A stretch of 64,000 nt of DNA, from NCBI RefSeq assembly GCF_013426205.1, contig NC_089423.1, positions 3,038,001 to 3,102,000 on the forward strand, written 5' to 3'. The position numbers and the translations under genes are program-made. Source of the stretch: Metarhizium brunneum. Taxonomy: Eukaryota > Ascomycota > Sordariomycetes > Hypocreales > Clavicipitaceae. Below the pieces are notes generated by a model. That model was not told where the DNA came from and ran no database searches. It was given only the letters and a program-made list of their open reading frames with translations. Of the stretch, positions 1 through 11,326 are shown piece after piece. Within the stretch, counting starts at the first letter, position 1. Each line of letters opens with the position of its first letter.

Positions 1-657
1 GCAAACGAAATGTAGGGTTATGGGGAGGAAGACACGAAGTGGTGCGTGGTGCGGTTTGGAATCGAATGACGGCGGGCTGACAGTCGTTCGACTATCGGCT
101 GTGGCAGGGTAGAGTCTGACGTCGAGGCACCAATGAGAAGCGCGCGTGCCATGCAACTGGGCAGGATCTGCTGGAGAGCTGACCGGCAAATCGACCGACG
201 CGGTCGAGGATTATTATCCTTTGGCCTGGATTCAAAAACAAGAAAAGGAAGCGTCAATGGCGGATGGTGTTGGGGTTGGGTTTGTGGTCGTCCAAACTCC
301 CGCTTCGCCCGATTCCAGATAAAGCTGGATGAGGGGAGGGCATGGGACTTGAGATTGGAGATCCAGATCGAAGGCTCAGTCAGGACCGGAGAAACGCCAG
401 AGCACGCTTGGATGCAAAAAGACGGCAAGACAACACCCTAAAGAACGAAGCTCACGGACTTGAGGATGCAGAATCGGGGAAACTTGGGACTCGAATCGGT
501 ACTTGGAATGAATGGACCCAACCGAAACGAGGAAACTTGGAAGAAACTCGAATGCCCGGTCAAAATTCTGCAGCGGTACATGTACTCCGTACCAGAGCAC
601 GGAGCTAGCACCGACAGGAAGCGCCAGTAGCGACAGCAGACTGGAGGCAAGGCTAAA

Positions 658-716
658 GCAGGAGCACCGGCAGGAGCACCGGCAGGAGCACCAGGCAGGC
701 AGGCAGGCAGCAGCAG
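658..716. repeat. Short tandem repeat, 12-bp unit then CAGG/CAG units
   Basis: The unit GGAGCACCGGCA is repeated about three times and then degenerates into (GGCA)n and (GCA)n. It is non-coding as far as can be seen and probably arose by slippage. Confidence 0.85.
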
Positions 717-2393
717 AACCATTCAAGCAAATCGGGGCGTCGACATGGATCGATGCCGGGTTCGCAGCAGGACTGCAGAAATGCTTTCGTTTGTCTCTCG
801 GACAGTGTCTTGGTCTCACGGGTCTCGTGGGTGGTGTGTGCTTCAATGTTCAATGTTGCGCTTCTGGAGGCAAGGAACGGGGCTCAATGGGCACGACGCA
901 GAGCTCCTTCCCTCTTCCCGTTCTCCCGTACTCCCGCACGCAAAGGTCCTAGGGTGGTACAAAGCCACTTTCAACCATACCGAGTGCGGACCACGGATCA
1001 TCTACGGAGGACGGAGTACCAGACCAGGGATGTGAATCAAGACGCCGGCGCTGCGGCAGCCTGCAGATGGTCCTGGTCCTGAACCAGGTTCCTGACGACG
1101 GCGGCGAACTTTGATGCTGGCAAGCAGCATGACCAGGGTACGCGACGTGCCCTGGGTACCCATGGCCTCTGGGGCTCGGGGCACAAGGGTGGCGGCACAT
1201 GCCGGAGGGAGGGAACAACATCGTATGATCTGGAAGCTGGCGTCGTGCCAAGCGGGTGACTTGTCCTTTGACGGGCTGGGTGAGGGAACACGGGTACCTC
1301 TGTAACGCTCAGCGGCTACCCTTTGCCCGCAACCAGCTACGAAGAACTTGCCTACCAAGTACTTGCCGACATGTGCGCAGTACGGAGCATATCCAGATGC
1401 TATCAATTGCTACTTAAGTACTTAGGCGCCTCAATTTAGGTATCTCGTAGGAGCAAGTCCAGAGCCACTAATACTAGCAGCACGCGCCAACATTGAATAC
1501 TAGTCCAACGGTCTTTCCTCTGTGCTCGCGGATTCGTTGGAAGGTGGCAGGACCACCCAAAGCGTCTCCTTCAAGCGACCGAGGAGAGAGCCAAAGACGA
1601 CGCCCGTTACCACGACCGCCACCACCAGTTGACCCCACTCTCCTTCCGTACAGAGTTGTTGGCGTACAGTTCTGCCCAAGTCCTGGCTGCCAAGCATCGA
1701 GCCCCAGTTTACTGCAAAAGCGTGTCAGAGGCGGAGGTGACAGAGCGTGGCCAACAAGGACCACGCTCCACCATCCTTCTCGCGACGGGCGACAGGCGAC
1801 AGGGGGGCGGGCAGAGTGGGGCATGGCCCGCTAGTCTGCAAGCCCGCAAGCATGCCCCCTCCCCCCCACCAGCGCCGCTGTCCAGTCTTGTCAGAAATGG
1901 TTGTTTGCTTTTTTTTCCTGCATCACTCTATTTCTGAGATTCAATTGATTCTTCACATCAGACAAGCACACTCGCTGCTTTCGCTCGAGGAAATGACTGT
2001 CCAAATGCAATTTACCGGAAGCCGATTCCGAGGATCGACGGTGGACCGGAGCGGTTGAACGGATGCGGTACTGCTGCTGCGGAGCACTGTACATACTCGG
2101 TACGGCGCCTGTTACTACTACTAGTATCACATCTTTGGTGAGCCAACGGGGTACGGGCACGGACGACAACGTTGATGATTTTTGCCTGTCCTTGCACATA
2201 CTGCATCATACCCAGCATTATTGGCGAACCTGGAGTCCTCCAAGTCCATGTCACTGCTCAAAGCACATGGCATTGAGACATGTCATCAGCGCCAACCGAG
2301 CGTCAGGAATGCGCATTTGACTCGCAAGGCCGCTCGTCCGCTTGCTGGCCATCACACCCAGTTGACCTGAACAAAAGCTCCTCAATAACTACG

Positions 2394-4348
2394 TACGGAG
2401 TACTTGCCTCCAATATTGCCCACATTCAGAGCGCCACGCCGTCACCGTCATTGTTCGAGTCTCCCTTCAGCCTTGGCCATTGCCCCGTACAAAACAAGTA
2501 CAATGTCTGTGGCAGAGGCAGGTTCTCGCCGCTCGGTGCCATTTACCGCAGAGTACTCCGTGGCCCAGTAGGGTACGGTTACATACGTGCTTCGGTGTGC
2601 ATTGCCGCGAGGGGAGGGTCAAGAGAAGAAGTACGGAGTAGTGCGCACCTAAATCGAATCACGCACGAGCAGCCCATCATCCTTGTGTGGATCCTACAGT
2701 CCTGGAATTGTCTCCGTGCTCCTCACGGAGTGCCTCGAACAACAATTGTACAATACGCAGTACTCCGTACTCCGTACTTGCTGTCGATATTACCGGTGGC
2801 CCAGTTCGCGATCCGCGCGTGTTTGTGCCCCGTCTGGCCATGGTCGAGGGGCTTATCAAGGGCCTTTGGTCAACGGTCACTCCGGCAGTGTGGAGCGTCA
2901 ACTTCATCCCATCCATTTAATGCATCTCCTCTCGGCATGCTTTTCATTCGCTGAAAGGAATGTGGGAGCGGTGCTAACTCTTTGTACCGAGTCGTACTCC
3001 GTAAATCTCCAGGAACAAAAATCTGGTGGCTTTCCGTCTCCACTTTATTCGTTTTGTTCCGATCTTTCCTCAGCTCGGAGTACGGAGTACGGAACACTCA
3101 GTCAGGACACATTGGCCCGGCCTGACCCTGCTGGTTCACCGGATGGGCCAAATGGTGATGCTGCAACTCAAAGTAAAATGCACATGGCCTCACAGACCTC
3201 TCGGCAATAACAATGAAGCCTTCCTCGGGTCCTTCGACGTTGTGTGGGGGCCATGTCAGCTGAAACTCCTCCGTACTACTACTGCCAAATTCTAATTGAT
3301 TGCTCGTCTTTTTTTCTATCACCTTGAGCAGAAAAGGGGGCGTAGTCGAGGTCTTGCCAAGCCTCAACCAAAGGGTAAAGGGAGAAAAAAAACTGTCGCA
3401 AAAAGAAGCGTAGTACGGAGTACTGACATCTCTCTTTGACGTGCTTGCGAGCTTGCGGAGTAGTCGGTCTAGGGGCAAGGGGCCAATCAGGCTATTGCAT
3501 TTATTCGCCTGGAGAGCATCTTCAAGAAATTTAGCACTAGGCTTGAGTACGCCACTAGTTCAATGTTCCTACATGTAAGTAGCCATGCTATTCTTGGTAC
3601 ATGCATGCATACCTGTCACCAGACGCGCCAGCAATGACAAGACGTCTTATCGGAATTTTTATCGAATCCATTAGACTTTTAGCAGCCCGTGATGAATTCG
3701 GGCCTATCTTGTAAGAGCTGCACAGAACCAGGGCCCGCGAGCGTAGGTAGGTAGGTACCTGGTAGGTACTAGTAGCTACTTTTCTCGGTATGAACTGAAG
3801 CCCCAAGACAATCCATTGATGTCACTGACTCTCTCTGCCCTGCTCGGCTATCGTCCGGGCAGAAGCCCAGAAGCTGCTGACGACAACGCACAGGCTCAGC
3901 ACATTGCACGTGCCCATACATGTACAGAGTGGCACGCAAACAAATGAAAATTATGCGTAAATTTCCAGAGTTTTCGAAACAGAGGCCTCCAATCATATTA
4001 TACGGCTCCTATGTGCTAATTGACACGGGACGAGGTCAAACATTGAATGCATATCGCCAAGCAATGGCTCTTCCGCGGTACGTATGTATGTATGTACATG
4101 TATGTATGTACTTGCTAATTTTACACGATGCCAAGCTCATGACCGCACTCTAAATTGTCCTCCGTCCTGTTGCTCCCCAGCGCCGGCCTGATGTCCCTCC
4201 TCTCCAAGGTCGCTCCCTGTCCAGCCCGCCGCGGACACCCCCGCATCAGATAAAAATGACCATCGTTCATGAAGTTTCGGGCCCCTTCGAATACGATACA
4301 TACGTATGATGTAGCCGGCACAGGTCGTTCTGGCAGGTCTACGGAGTA
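2394..4348. repeat. Cluster of the dispersed 9-mer TACTCCGTA/TACGGAGTA
   Basis: Exact copies start at 2394, 2632, 2761, 2768, 2995, 3081, 3414 and 4340. Near-copies occur at 2554, about 3268 and 4475. The pair at 2761/2768 overlaps with a 7-bp period, so the array reads as tandem TACTCCG units. Both orientations occur. The same word recurs across the window, but only between genes (see findings). Confidence 0.8.
4082..4110. repeat. TATG/TACA microsatellite
   Basis: A run of tetranucleotide TATG units interrupted once by TACATG. A second TATG run lies at about 5849-5870. Simple-sequence DNA between genes. Confidence 0.85.
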
Positions 4349-4637
4349 TCAGACCGCATGAGGAACCACGTGCTCCGCAATGCCTCGATAAGCTGTCGAT
4401 CAAATCACTGGCGCTCCTCCCATGTCCCTATCCTTTGTGCTAATAAAACAAGCCTCCGTCCTGTCCGTTGTACGTACGGAGTGTGCAGTACATGGGTGAG
4501 CAATTTGGCCGCAATGGAAAATACTACTCCCTTGCTGGCCCGCGCGGGCGAGAGCCATGAACCTGTCCGAGAGACGCGGTATCGTCGCGGCCACACTCCA
4601 ACGGTTTGTCCCGACATCGTAGCACTCGTTTCTTCAG

Positions 4638-6240
4638 TCACCGCGAGCATACCGTCGGCATGGAGGCTCGTCGATGCCAACCGCCAGTCCCGCTCGGCCT
4701 GCAAGGGGCTCTGCCAAACGCCGAGACCAACACGTCACTGGCTCTATCGGCGGTAGTACTTGCCGGATCGTGCTTCTCGATGCTACTGCAGAGATTTGGC
4801 TTGCTGAATGCGGCGCCTATATGTAACGCTGTTATAGACGAGCCCGCTATTTCAGAGGCAAATTCATGATTCAATGCAACGTAGCCGACAAGTCTGGATA
4901 CTCCCTCCCCACCCGGGGCCGCAAAGGATGGCAAAGAGGGTATGAAACGCCGACGACTGTGCTCGAAAACCCCATCTTGAAAGGCCGGGGGGGTTCCTGC
5001 TGTGAAGGCGGGCGACATGAACTCGTCTATGAGGTCGTCGCTCCAAATCCGACTGACAGATCTTGGAGGTTGTGCCAGTGAGACGACGGCAAGGCTGTAG
5101 AGCGGGCTACGCCTGTCTATCAGCTTGATGCGGTCCTGGTCTTCTGACAGCGTAGACGGCATCTAGATGAAATTTGATGCCATCAGCAGCTTCAAGCATA
5201 GTCTTGCTAGCTCTTCCCCTTGTCCACTCCAGTAGCATGTCATCTCTGGCTTGCCCAGAGGCCTGCCGGTAGCCACGTACCTGGCCATCGATTCATGGGC
5301 CAGCTCAAAAGTTCGTCTGTCCACGCCAAGACAAACAAACCCGAGAGCCACAGGCTCCCGTAATTTCGTCTGCAGTGACCTGGGAACCAGTTACAAGATC
5401 ATAACGAGGCAAAGTAATTTATTCAGGGCTTCCCAAACCCAGTCGCGTGTCATATTGACCCGGCGGTCGAGCTGTGCCCATTCGTATAGCCCGCTCCACG
5501 ATGCGATGAGGGGAATGCGTCCGTCTCGGTGGACTACGATGCGTAGCAAGTAGGCCTCATGAGCCATCATGCCGGAATCCAAGTCCTTGGGGCCCGGCCG
5601 GTATCGTTGCTCTGCAATAGCATCCGTGTGAGTATGCTGGAGGGAGTGTCCTGCCATCGTCCACGGGCAATCAGCTTGCATTGCAAGTTGAGCGTCGTGT
5701 TCTAACGCGAGTGAGCATCTCATCAGACACGGAGAACATTCCACGGTAGCATCACCACACTCACCACTCCTCCAACTACGTCCAAACACCTTCGGACCTC
5801 AGATACACCTCCCCACACTGGAAATCCTCTGGGCCACTTGGTCCCTCATGTACGTATGTATGTATGTATGCCTGAAACTCTTCCTCGGGCGCCCTGGCAA
5901 ATATAGGACACAAGTCCAACTCGTTCACCAGCAGCTCGCCATCCCGGGCCCCCATTCCCGGCAGTAAACAAAATCCTCGACCGGCTGCCCGCCCGCTTGA
6001 CAACATCCATATGTGAGCACCTGCGCCACAGCTCTCCACGCGTCCAGATCCTCCCTCCCACCATACCGAGTGAGACTATTAACAACCAGTGTGACTATTG
6101 TAAAGTGCTTCGCCATGCTCCCCAACAGCTGGAGCACAGGGCGATGGTGTATGTAGATGATCGAACCCCTCCCCTATCCCATGCGTGCCCCATCTCGGCG
6201 CAAATACCGGGCACCGCGGCATCTAGTAGTACGTAGTAAT
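4638..6240 (-). pseudogene. Possible relic of a minus-strand multi-exon gene
   Basis: Several minus-strand segments look like protein-coding sequence but do not join into one frame. One at about 5440-5620 contains AHEAYLLRIVV and ASWSGLYEWAQLDRR. One at about 5165-5345 contains ARYVATGRPLGKPEM. One at about 4950-5100 contains DDLIDEFMSPAFTAG. One at about 5890-6130 contains SLTRYGGREDLDAWRAVAQ. The first faintly resembles the C-terminal region of Zn2Cys6 transcription factors, but I could not confirm this. Stops and frame changes separate the pieces and no start or complete domain is visible. It could be a decayed gene, an intact gene with introns I failed to place, or chance. Confidence 0.2.
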
Positions 6241-8436
6241 ACTATGTAGTATTTCCGCATTTCGCGATATGCTCCCAAACTTTGCTAAGCGAGCTGGCTA
6301 AAGAGTGCTGGAAAGACATTTTCGGCCTTGTGCGTCGCATCGTCATGGAGTGCGATGAAGTGCTCGTAGTAGCAAAGTGCTCCCAGGAAGGAGGCGCATT
6401 TGACATGAAGCTCTCTCTCTCCTACTACCACAGCCGCCAAGAATGCGTTACCACTGCCCTGGAAGCCATGGAGCCGGATCCTCGCAACAAGCTTCATGTT
6501 TGGGCTCCGGAAGTGACGGTCTTGGCGGGCTTCGACGAAGTACTAGCCAAGGTCGTCGTCATCGTACATGGGCGAGACGACAGGTCCCCTGGGAACGTCT
6601 CCGTAGGAGAGAGTCGCATTGACGGCAGCCGACGGAAGTCGTTGATGAGGGACTCCTTGCGCGGATCCGGGGGCCGGGTTCCTCGCCATCGCTGGCTGGG
6701 AAGCAAATCTACGGCCTCGGCAGAGCGTTTCTGCGAGGGCTGAACGCCTCCCGTGCATTGTTGTACATATGCATGCACGGCGTTGATGCCGTCAAATACT
6801 AGTAGCTGCGATTCTCGCGCCGGTTGGTGTGTAGTAAATCGATGGCGGCTGTCAGCCTCGTTCCGAACCCCGATATGGACTAGCAAAGGGGGAGAAACGG
6901 CAATGATCGTCGCAACAACCGGCCGTCTCCCCACGGGGGGGTAATACTCTACCAGACTTTTTCACTACAACACAAGTCTGTGGCGGAATACACTTGCCCA
7001 TCCCTTCTGCTCCAGAAGCATACTACGCTCATATAATATCAAATGGCATATTATAGTACAGGGCGCGATAGCCAGGTACGTACCTGGTTTTGCTAGATAC
7101 TTGTACTAAGTACTCCCACCACCACAGTACTTGGAGACTCTGCTCGATCCGCGCATTGTGGATGTGTACGGACTACTACATACAAACAGATATGAAAAAA
7201 AATGTGTCTATTATAGGGAAGTGGTTCGCAAGAACGTCTACACGTCCTGTTCTGTATTAGTCCCTCTGCCGAATCCTCGGTAACATGTGTCACGTATCAG
7301 ATCGCCAAGCCTCACCTCAACGCCGTCTATCAATCTCTTCCAGAGCGTTCCAACAAGCAAGCACGAATTTTTCTCGGCCCACCAGGCGGAAACGCATGTA
7401 GTACAGCGGAGTGTGCGGAGGACACGGAGCACGTCTTGGGAACATCGCCGCCCAGAGGTCCACGCCATCAGGAGGAGGAAGATGGCGGCTGTTCCTTGTC
7501 CTCGGGAAACCTCCGACGCAGACGCAAGATTATCCTGACGTTACACGCCCCCAGCGAGCCAAGACGACCAAATCGCCAACTCTATCCACTGCATCTGCAT
7601 TGACCAGTCGGTTGAGATGAATGGGACGGTTTCATACTAGTCTCCGGCCATATATCCTGTGCCATTGTATAATATCAACCACACTAAAGAGTGTACATAC
7701 ATACGCATGCACTACGACAATGAATGGCTCGTATTGTACATACAGCCATGCCCCTGGCGACTGACTCCGTGATCCTCTGGGCCACTTGGTCGTGTGCCTA
7801 CGGAGTAGTTCAGCCCGAATCAACGACTGGGCTGCAGGCCCCCAGCTTGCCAAGACCTTAAAAGACGACAACCTTGTAAGAAATGTCAGGCTGAAGCCAG
7901 GCCGCTTCCAAAACTCTAAATCTTGAGCCCTGTGGGTGGTGCTCAACGTCAATGAACTGTGAATACACAATGTACTGGCTGAATCATCAGGATCGGCAAC
8001 CCACGTTGTGCCGCTGGGCAAGATTGACCTGAAGGTTTTTACACCCTCACTCCCTGGAATACAAGAGGGATGGTATGTACAGTGGCAGGACAATGTATAG
8101 AGAATACATGGAAAATAGTATCTTTTTTCGACTGAAGAGTATCTACCTCGTCAAGTGCTTACTACAGAAAGGAAATACAAACATGGCTCCGACCAGTCGT
8201 GGCGTTCCTATCACGTCCAACCCAAACCCTTAATCCCATACCCTGAATATTGGCTTTCGCAAACAGTAATCTATAAAAAAAAGTGTAAAGAAAAACGTAG
8301 CGGTATGCTAGTGTGATGACATAGTAAAATACCCTTTGTGCCGGGTCCTGCGAAGAAGAGAGGCGGTATCAATGGTATAAGTCCTCATCCATGCAGATTC
8401 ATCGTGGTCGTAAGGCGTGCTCGAGGAAGCCGTTTA

Positions 8437-9999
8437 TTACCACATATCCTCAGAACTCTTGACCAGTTCCGTAGTGGGTGTCTTGGGAACCATTCTCCTC
8501 ATTCTCTTTCGGTCCTCCTTGGTCACTAGAGAAGGGGTAATGGGGACAAGTGGCGTAAATGGTTGGTAGGGCGAATAAGGTACTGCACCAGCAGTCATTG
8601 GAGTTTTCCCTGTAGTTGGTGACAGTGGACCTCGTCTCTCAAAGACTGTCTGCTTCGTCGTCCGAGGCGTAGCAGACGGCGAGGCAAGAGCGCCCTCGTA
8701 AGCTCTCAATGGCAAGTTACCACCAGTACGCACTGCCGAGGGCGCGTTGGCTCTTTGGAATCTAACCCCAGGCTTGGGAGATGAGGGCAGAGAAGGGAAC
8801 GTGGCGCCCGCTTTCGGGGACGAGGGTAGCCCAACCAGAGGCGTTTGCGATGTAGCCGACTCAGGCTCGACCTCGGATCTTGCAGTGTTTGGATAGTTTG
8901 ACGGGCCGAGTTGTGAATTAATACGCTCGTCGATGCTTTGAACGCTCCCGGGAGACATGCTTGGTGTAGGAGGAGCGCCGCTACTCCGGACCTGGGCTCC
9001 AAAGGCAGTCTGATCCGTTGGAATTGGAGGAGGCGGCGGAGGCGCATAGTTTCTGTGAGGAATTGTATTCATCTCCCGCGATTCGTACCTTGGGAATGTT
9101 GCTGACTGGGGAGTCATTATTGGCGGCGAGATGTGCACGCCCTTGATAGGCTTCTTCCGTGGAGAGCGCAGCGATGAGAAGAAGGAGGAAGTCCTGGACT
9201 GCGTCTTGCCCTCATGCTCTGCACTCAGGTTCAAGCTTGCCGGCTTGGCTCTGTCTCTTCCTGACAGCGTCGTGGCAGACTTGTCAGAAGTAGATGTTCG
9301 CTGCTGGTTCGGGTAAATGGGGGTGTCCAACACAATTCCGCGCTGTTTAGCATCTTCATGCTCCATAACGTGCTTGTACATCTCTTCCAGTTGATTTTGC
9401 GCCATTTTCCTGTCCTGAGCAACGACGGATTGATCAACTGAAGGGTTTACCCCTGGGTGGCCAACAGAGGATATTGGTGAAGGGTAAATATACGGCTTGA
9501 GAGGGGGAAGAGTATTATCGTTAAACTGAGTGTTTATGGGTGATGGATACGAGAAATTAGGAACCACCGAGCTTCGAAGATGTGACTGTGGATTGAACTG
9601 GTTTAGAGGGAAAGAGGCCGATGGTGAGTCAGAGTCGTATACTGCCTTGGAACCATCAAAGTCAGCCTCGTCGTTGCCGGCCTGGATATGCTGCCGTCTC
9701 TTCTTTGCGAGTGAAAGCAGGGTTATGGCGACCAGCACCAACGATACGCCGTATGCTGCGACAATACCGCCAATCTGCGCGGGGAGATACTTTGTGTCTC
9801 TCAAAGCTCTGGCTGAAAACGCTGGACCGTCCTCGGGAGCTGGTGCGGGACTCCAGTCAATGCCGAGAGGGTTGTTGTCTCTCTTGATAGCGTGAAAGAC
9901 CTGCTCTGTAGCTGTTGGGCCCGAGTGAGCGAACGGGAAGAGGAAGGAAAGCGACAGAAAGGTCAGAGAAGAGACCAGTTGTAAATAGCAGTGTGGCAT
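8437..9999 (-). CDS. Signal-peptide and single-pass membrane protein, uncharacterised
   Basis: A 520-aa single-exon frame. It begins with a hydrophobic signal peptide (about residues 1-26, ending near AHSGPTA). A short luminal segment and one membrane span follow (about 77-99, in QIGGIVAAYGVSLVLVAIT), with a KKRRQ stop-transfer cluster after the span. The remaining 400 residues are cytosolic, low in complexity and rich in Ser, Pro and Thr, with a P-rich stretch (APPPPPPIP). The tail has a basic segment (KEDRKRMRRMVPKTPT) and ends in SSEDMW. This is the layout of a type I plasma-membrane or vacuolar protein with a disordered cytosolic tail. I do not recognise a catalytic domain or a named family. 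The gene is divergent from the helicase gene, with 1.3 kb between the two starts. Confidence 0.8.
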   Translation of the reverse strand: MPHCYLQLVSSLTFLSLSFLFPFAHSGPTATEQVFHAIKRDNNPLGIDWSPAPAPEDGPAFSARALRDTKYLPAQIGGIVAAYGVSLVLVAITLLSLAKKRRQHIQAGNDEADFDGSKAVYDSDSPSASFPLNQFNPQSHLRSSVVPNFSYPSPINTQFNDNTLPPLKPYIYPSPISSVGHPGVNPSVDQSVVAQDRKMAQNQLEEMYKHVMEHEDAKQRGIVLDTPIYPNQQRTSTSDKSATTLSGRDRAKPASLNLSAEHEGKTQSRTSSFFSSLRSPRKKPIKGVHISPPIMTPQSATFPRYESREMNTIPHRNYAPPPPPPIPTDQTAFGAQVRSSGAPPTPSMSPGSVQSIDERINSQLGPSNYPNTARSEVEPESATSQTPLVGLPSSPKAGATFPSLPSSPKPGVRFQRANAPSAVRTGGNLPLRAYEGALASPSATPRTTKQTVFERRGPLSPTTGKTPMTAGAVPYSPYQPFTPLVPITPSLVTKEDRKRMRRMVPKTPTTELVKSSEDMW

Positions 10000-11326
10000 C
10001 GTGGAGAGGAAGTGAGCCCTTTGAGGCGGCGATCATTGCGTTATGTGACCTCCTGGAGGAAGTCGACAAAACATGGTTTGAAGGAGAATTGACCAGGCCG
10101 GGGACGGATATGAGGCGTCATTCCGGTATATACATGCCCATTGAGCGGCTGCTGACGGTGGGCAGTGTGTCAGACGTTAGCGCTGGGGTCTCGAAGCGTG
10201 CGTTGGTTTGCTGAGGCCAGAAACATTGCTCGACCGTGCCCTGGCCGGGCTTCAGTTTCTGACCGGACTTGCATGATGGCGTTTGGACGGGCCATCCTCG
10301 TGTGGTGAATCACACCGCAGGAAGGCAGAAGGGCAGACAGGAGGGCTGATGGTGTTGACGAATTGTGGTTGGATGGTTGGTGGTGATGGCAGGGATGCTA
10401 AGCGCCGAGTTCGAAGTGATGAGGAGGTGAAGCCTGTGATTGGATGAAAAGTGAGGGACTTGCATGCGCTAAGTGCTGGTGCCCGAAGATCCAGCCCCCG
10501 CTTCCGAACTTATGTATGAACATACGGAGTACAATCAAGCATCTGACCAGAGAGAATACTCTGTAAACACTCCGTACTCCCTAAATAGACTGAAAATAAT
10601 GCCGCTACAAGGCAACAAAACACACAAGACAGCGGCGGGGTCTGTCCATCATGAGGTCAATGTTCAATGGTCAATGGTCAATGCGTCGCCTTCCTCCGTG
10701 CATTCGTGTCAGCCAAAACCAAAGGGCTCTTGTTGGGCGCATTTTTAGCTTGGTGACACGAACAGAGCCCGATCAAGCCAACAAGACGTTGCAGGAGATA
10801 GTACCTGGTGTACGGAGTACTCCATACATACTCAAGTGCTGCCTCCGTCCTTGGCCATTGAGGTGCGAGATCCTTATCCCGCCTGGCATGGCTGGGTCAA
10901 TTGTGACCGGTCACTTGTGCAAACTCTTGACTCAACTGGCTGAACAATTGTTCATTTTGAAGAATCACCAAGCCACTTGTCTCCTGCAGCGCAACATGCA
11001 ACGCTTCGTCTTGTCTCTTTTCTCTCTCTTTTTTTGGTTCCTCGTGGTTGGCTTTCATTCAATAAGTTTGGCCCCTGCTAATTTCAGGTCACATGATCTC
11101 GCGGCGTGGAGGCGTTTTGTTACGCGCTCTGGTTTTGACGCCAGTCCTAATCACGGCATGTCCAGCGCAGATTTGCGGATGACTTCTCTTGGCCATTGAC
11201 CCTTCAATTCCAACTTCAGGACTTCAGACCCTGTATGTGCTCCAAAGTGGCTAAAGCTGGCTCAATGATAGTCTCATTTGCACCGTGTCCCCATCTACGC
11301 GTGCACAGCGACGCGCCGGAAACACC
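10000..11326. promoter_or_regulatory. Divergent intergenic region between membrane protein and helicase
   Basis: A 1.3-kb spacer between two divergent starts, so both promoters should lie here. It holds two exact TACGGAGTA copies (10523 and 10811), the second overlapping TACTCCATA in the opposite orientation. A near-copy lies at about 10569. A CT-rich tract at about 11010-11040 precedes the helicase start. No clear TATA box was seen. Confidence 0.5.

Larger units (their letters stand above)
1..8436. other. Gene-poor left flank without a recognisable intact gene
   Basis: No open frame here shows a family I recognise. The stretch contains ten of the 28 exact TACTCCGTA/TACGGAGTA 9-mers of the window, with a dense cluster between 2394 and 4348. 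It also has a 12-bp tandem repeat near 658, two TATG microsatellites (about 4082-4110 and 5849-5870), a 20-nt exact duplication (5824-5843 and 7772-7791), and coding-like but broken minus-strand segments between about 4640 and 6930. The frame at 7632-8093 (-) is open for 153 codons but matches nothing I know. I treat the region as intergenic DNA with possible gene relics. Confidence 0.55.

Noticed and set aside
2280..2954. 224-codon plus-strand frame
   Set aside because: It runs through several TACTCCGTA repeats (2394, 2554, 2632, 2761 and 2768) and has no recognisable domain, so it is a repeat-laden open frame rather than a gene.
6282..6743. 153-codon plus-strand frame overlapping a 146-codon minus-strand frame
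   Set aside because: Both strands look equally plausible and neither matches a known family; I could not support a gene on either.
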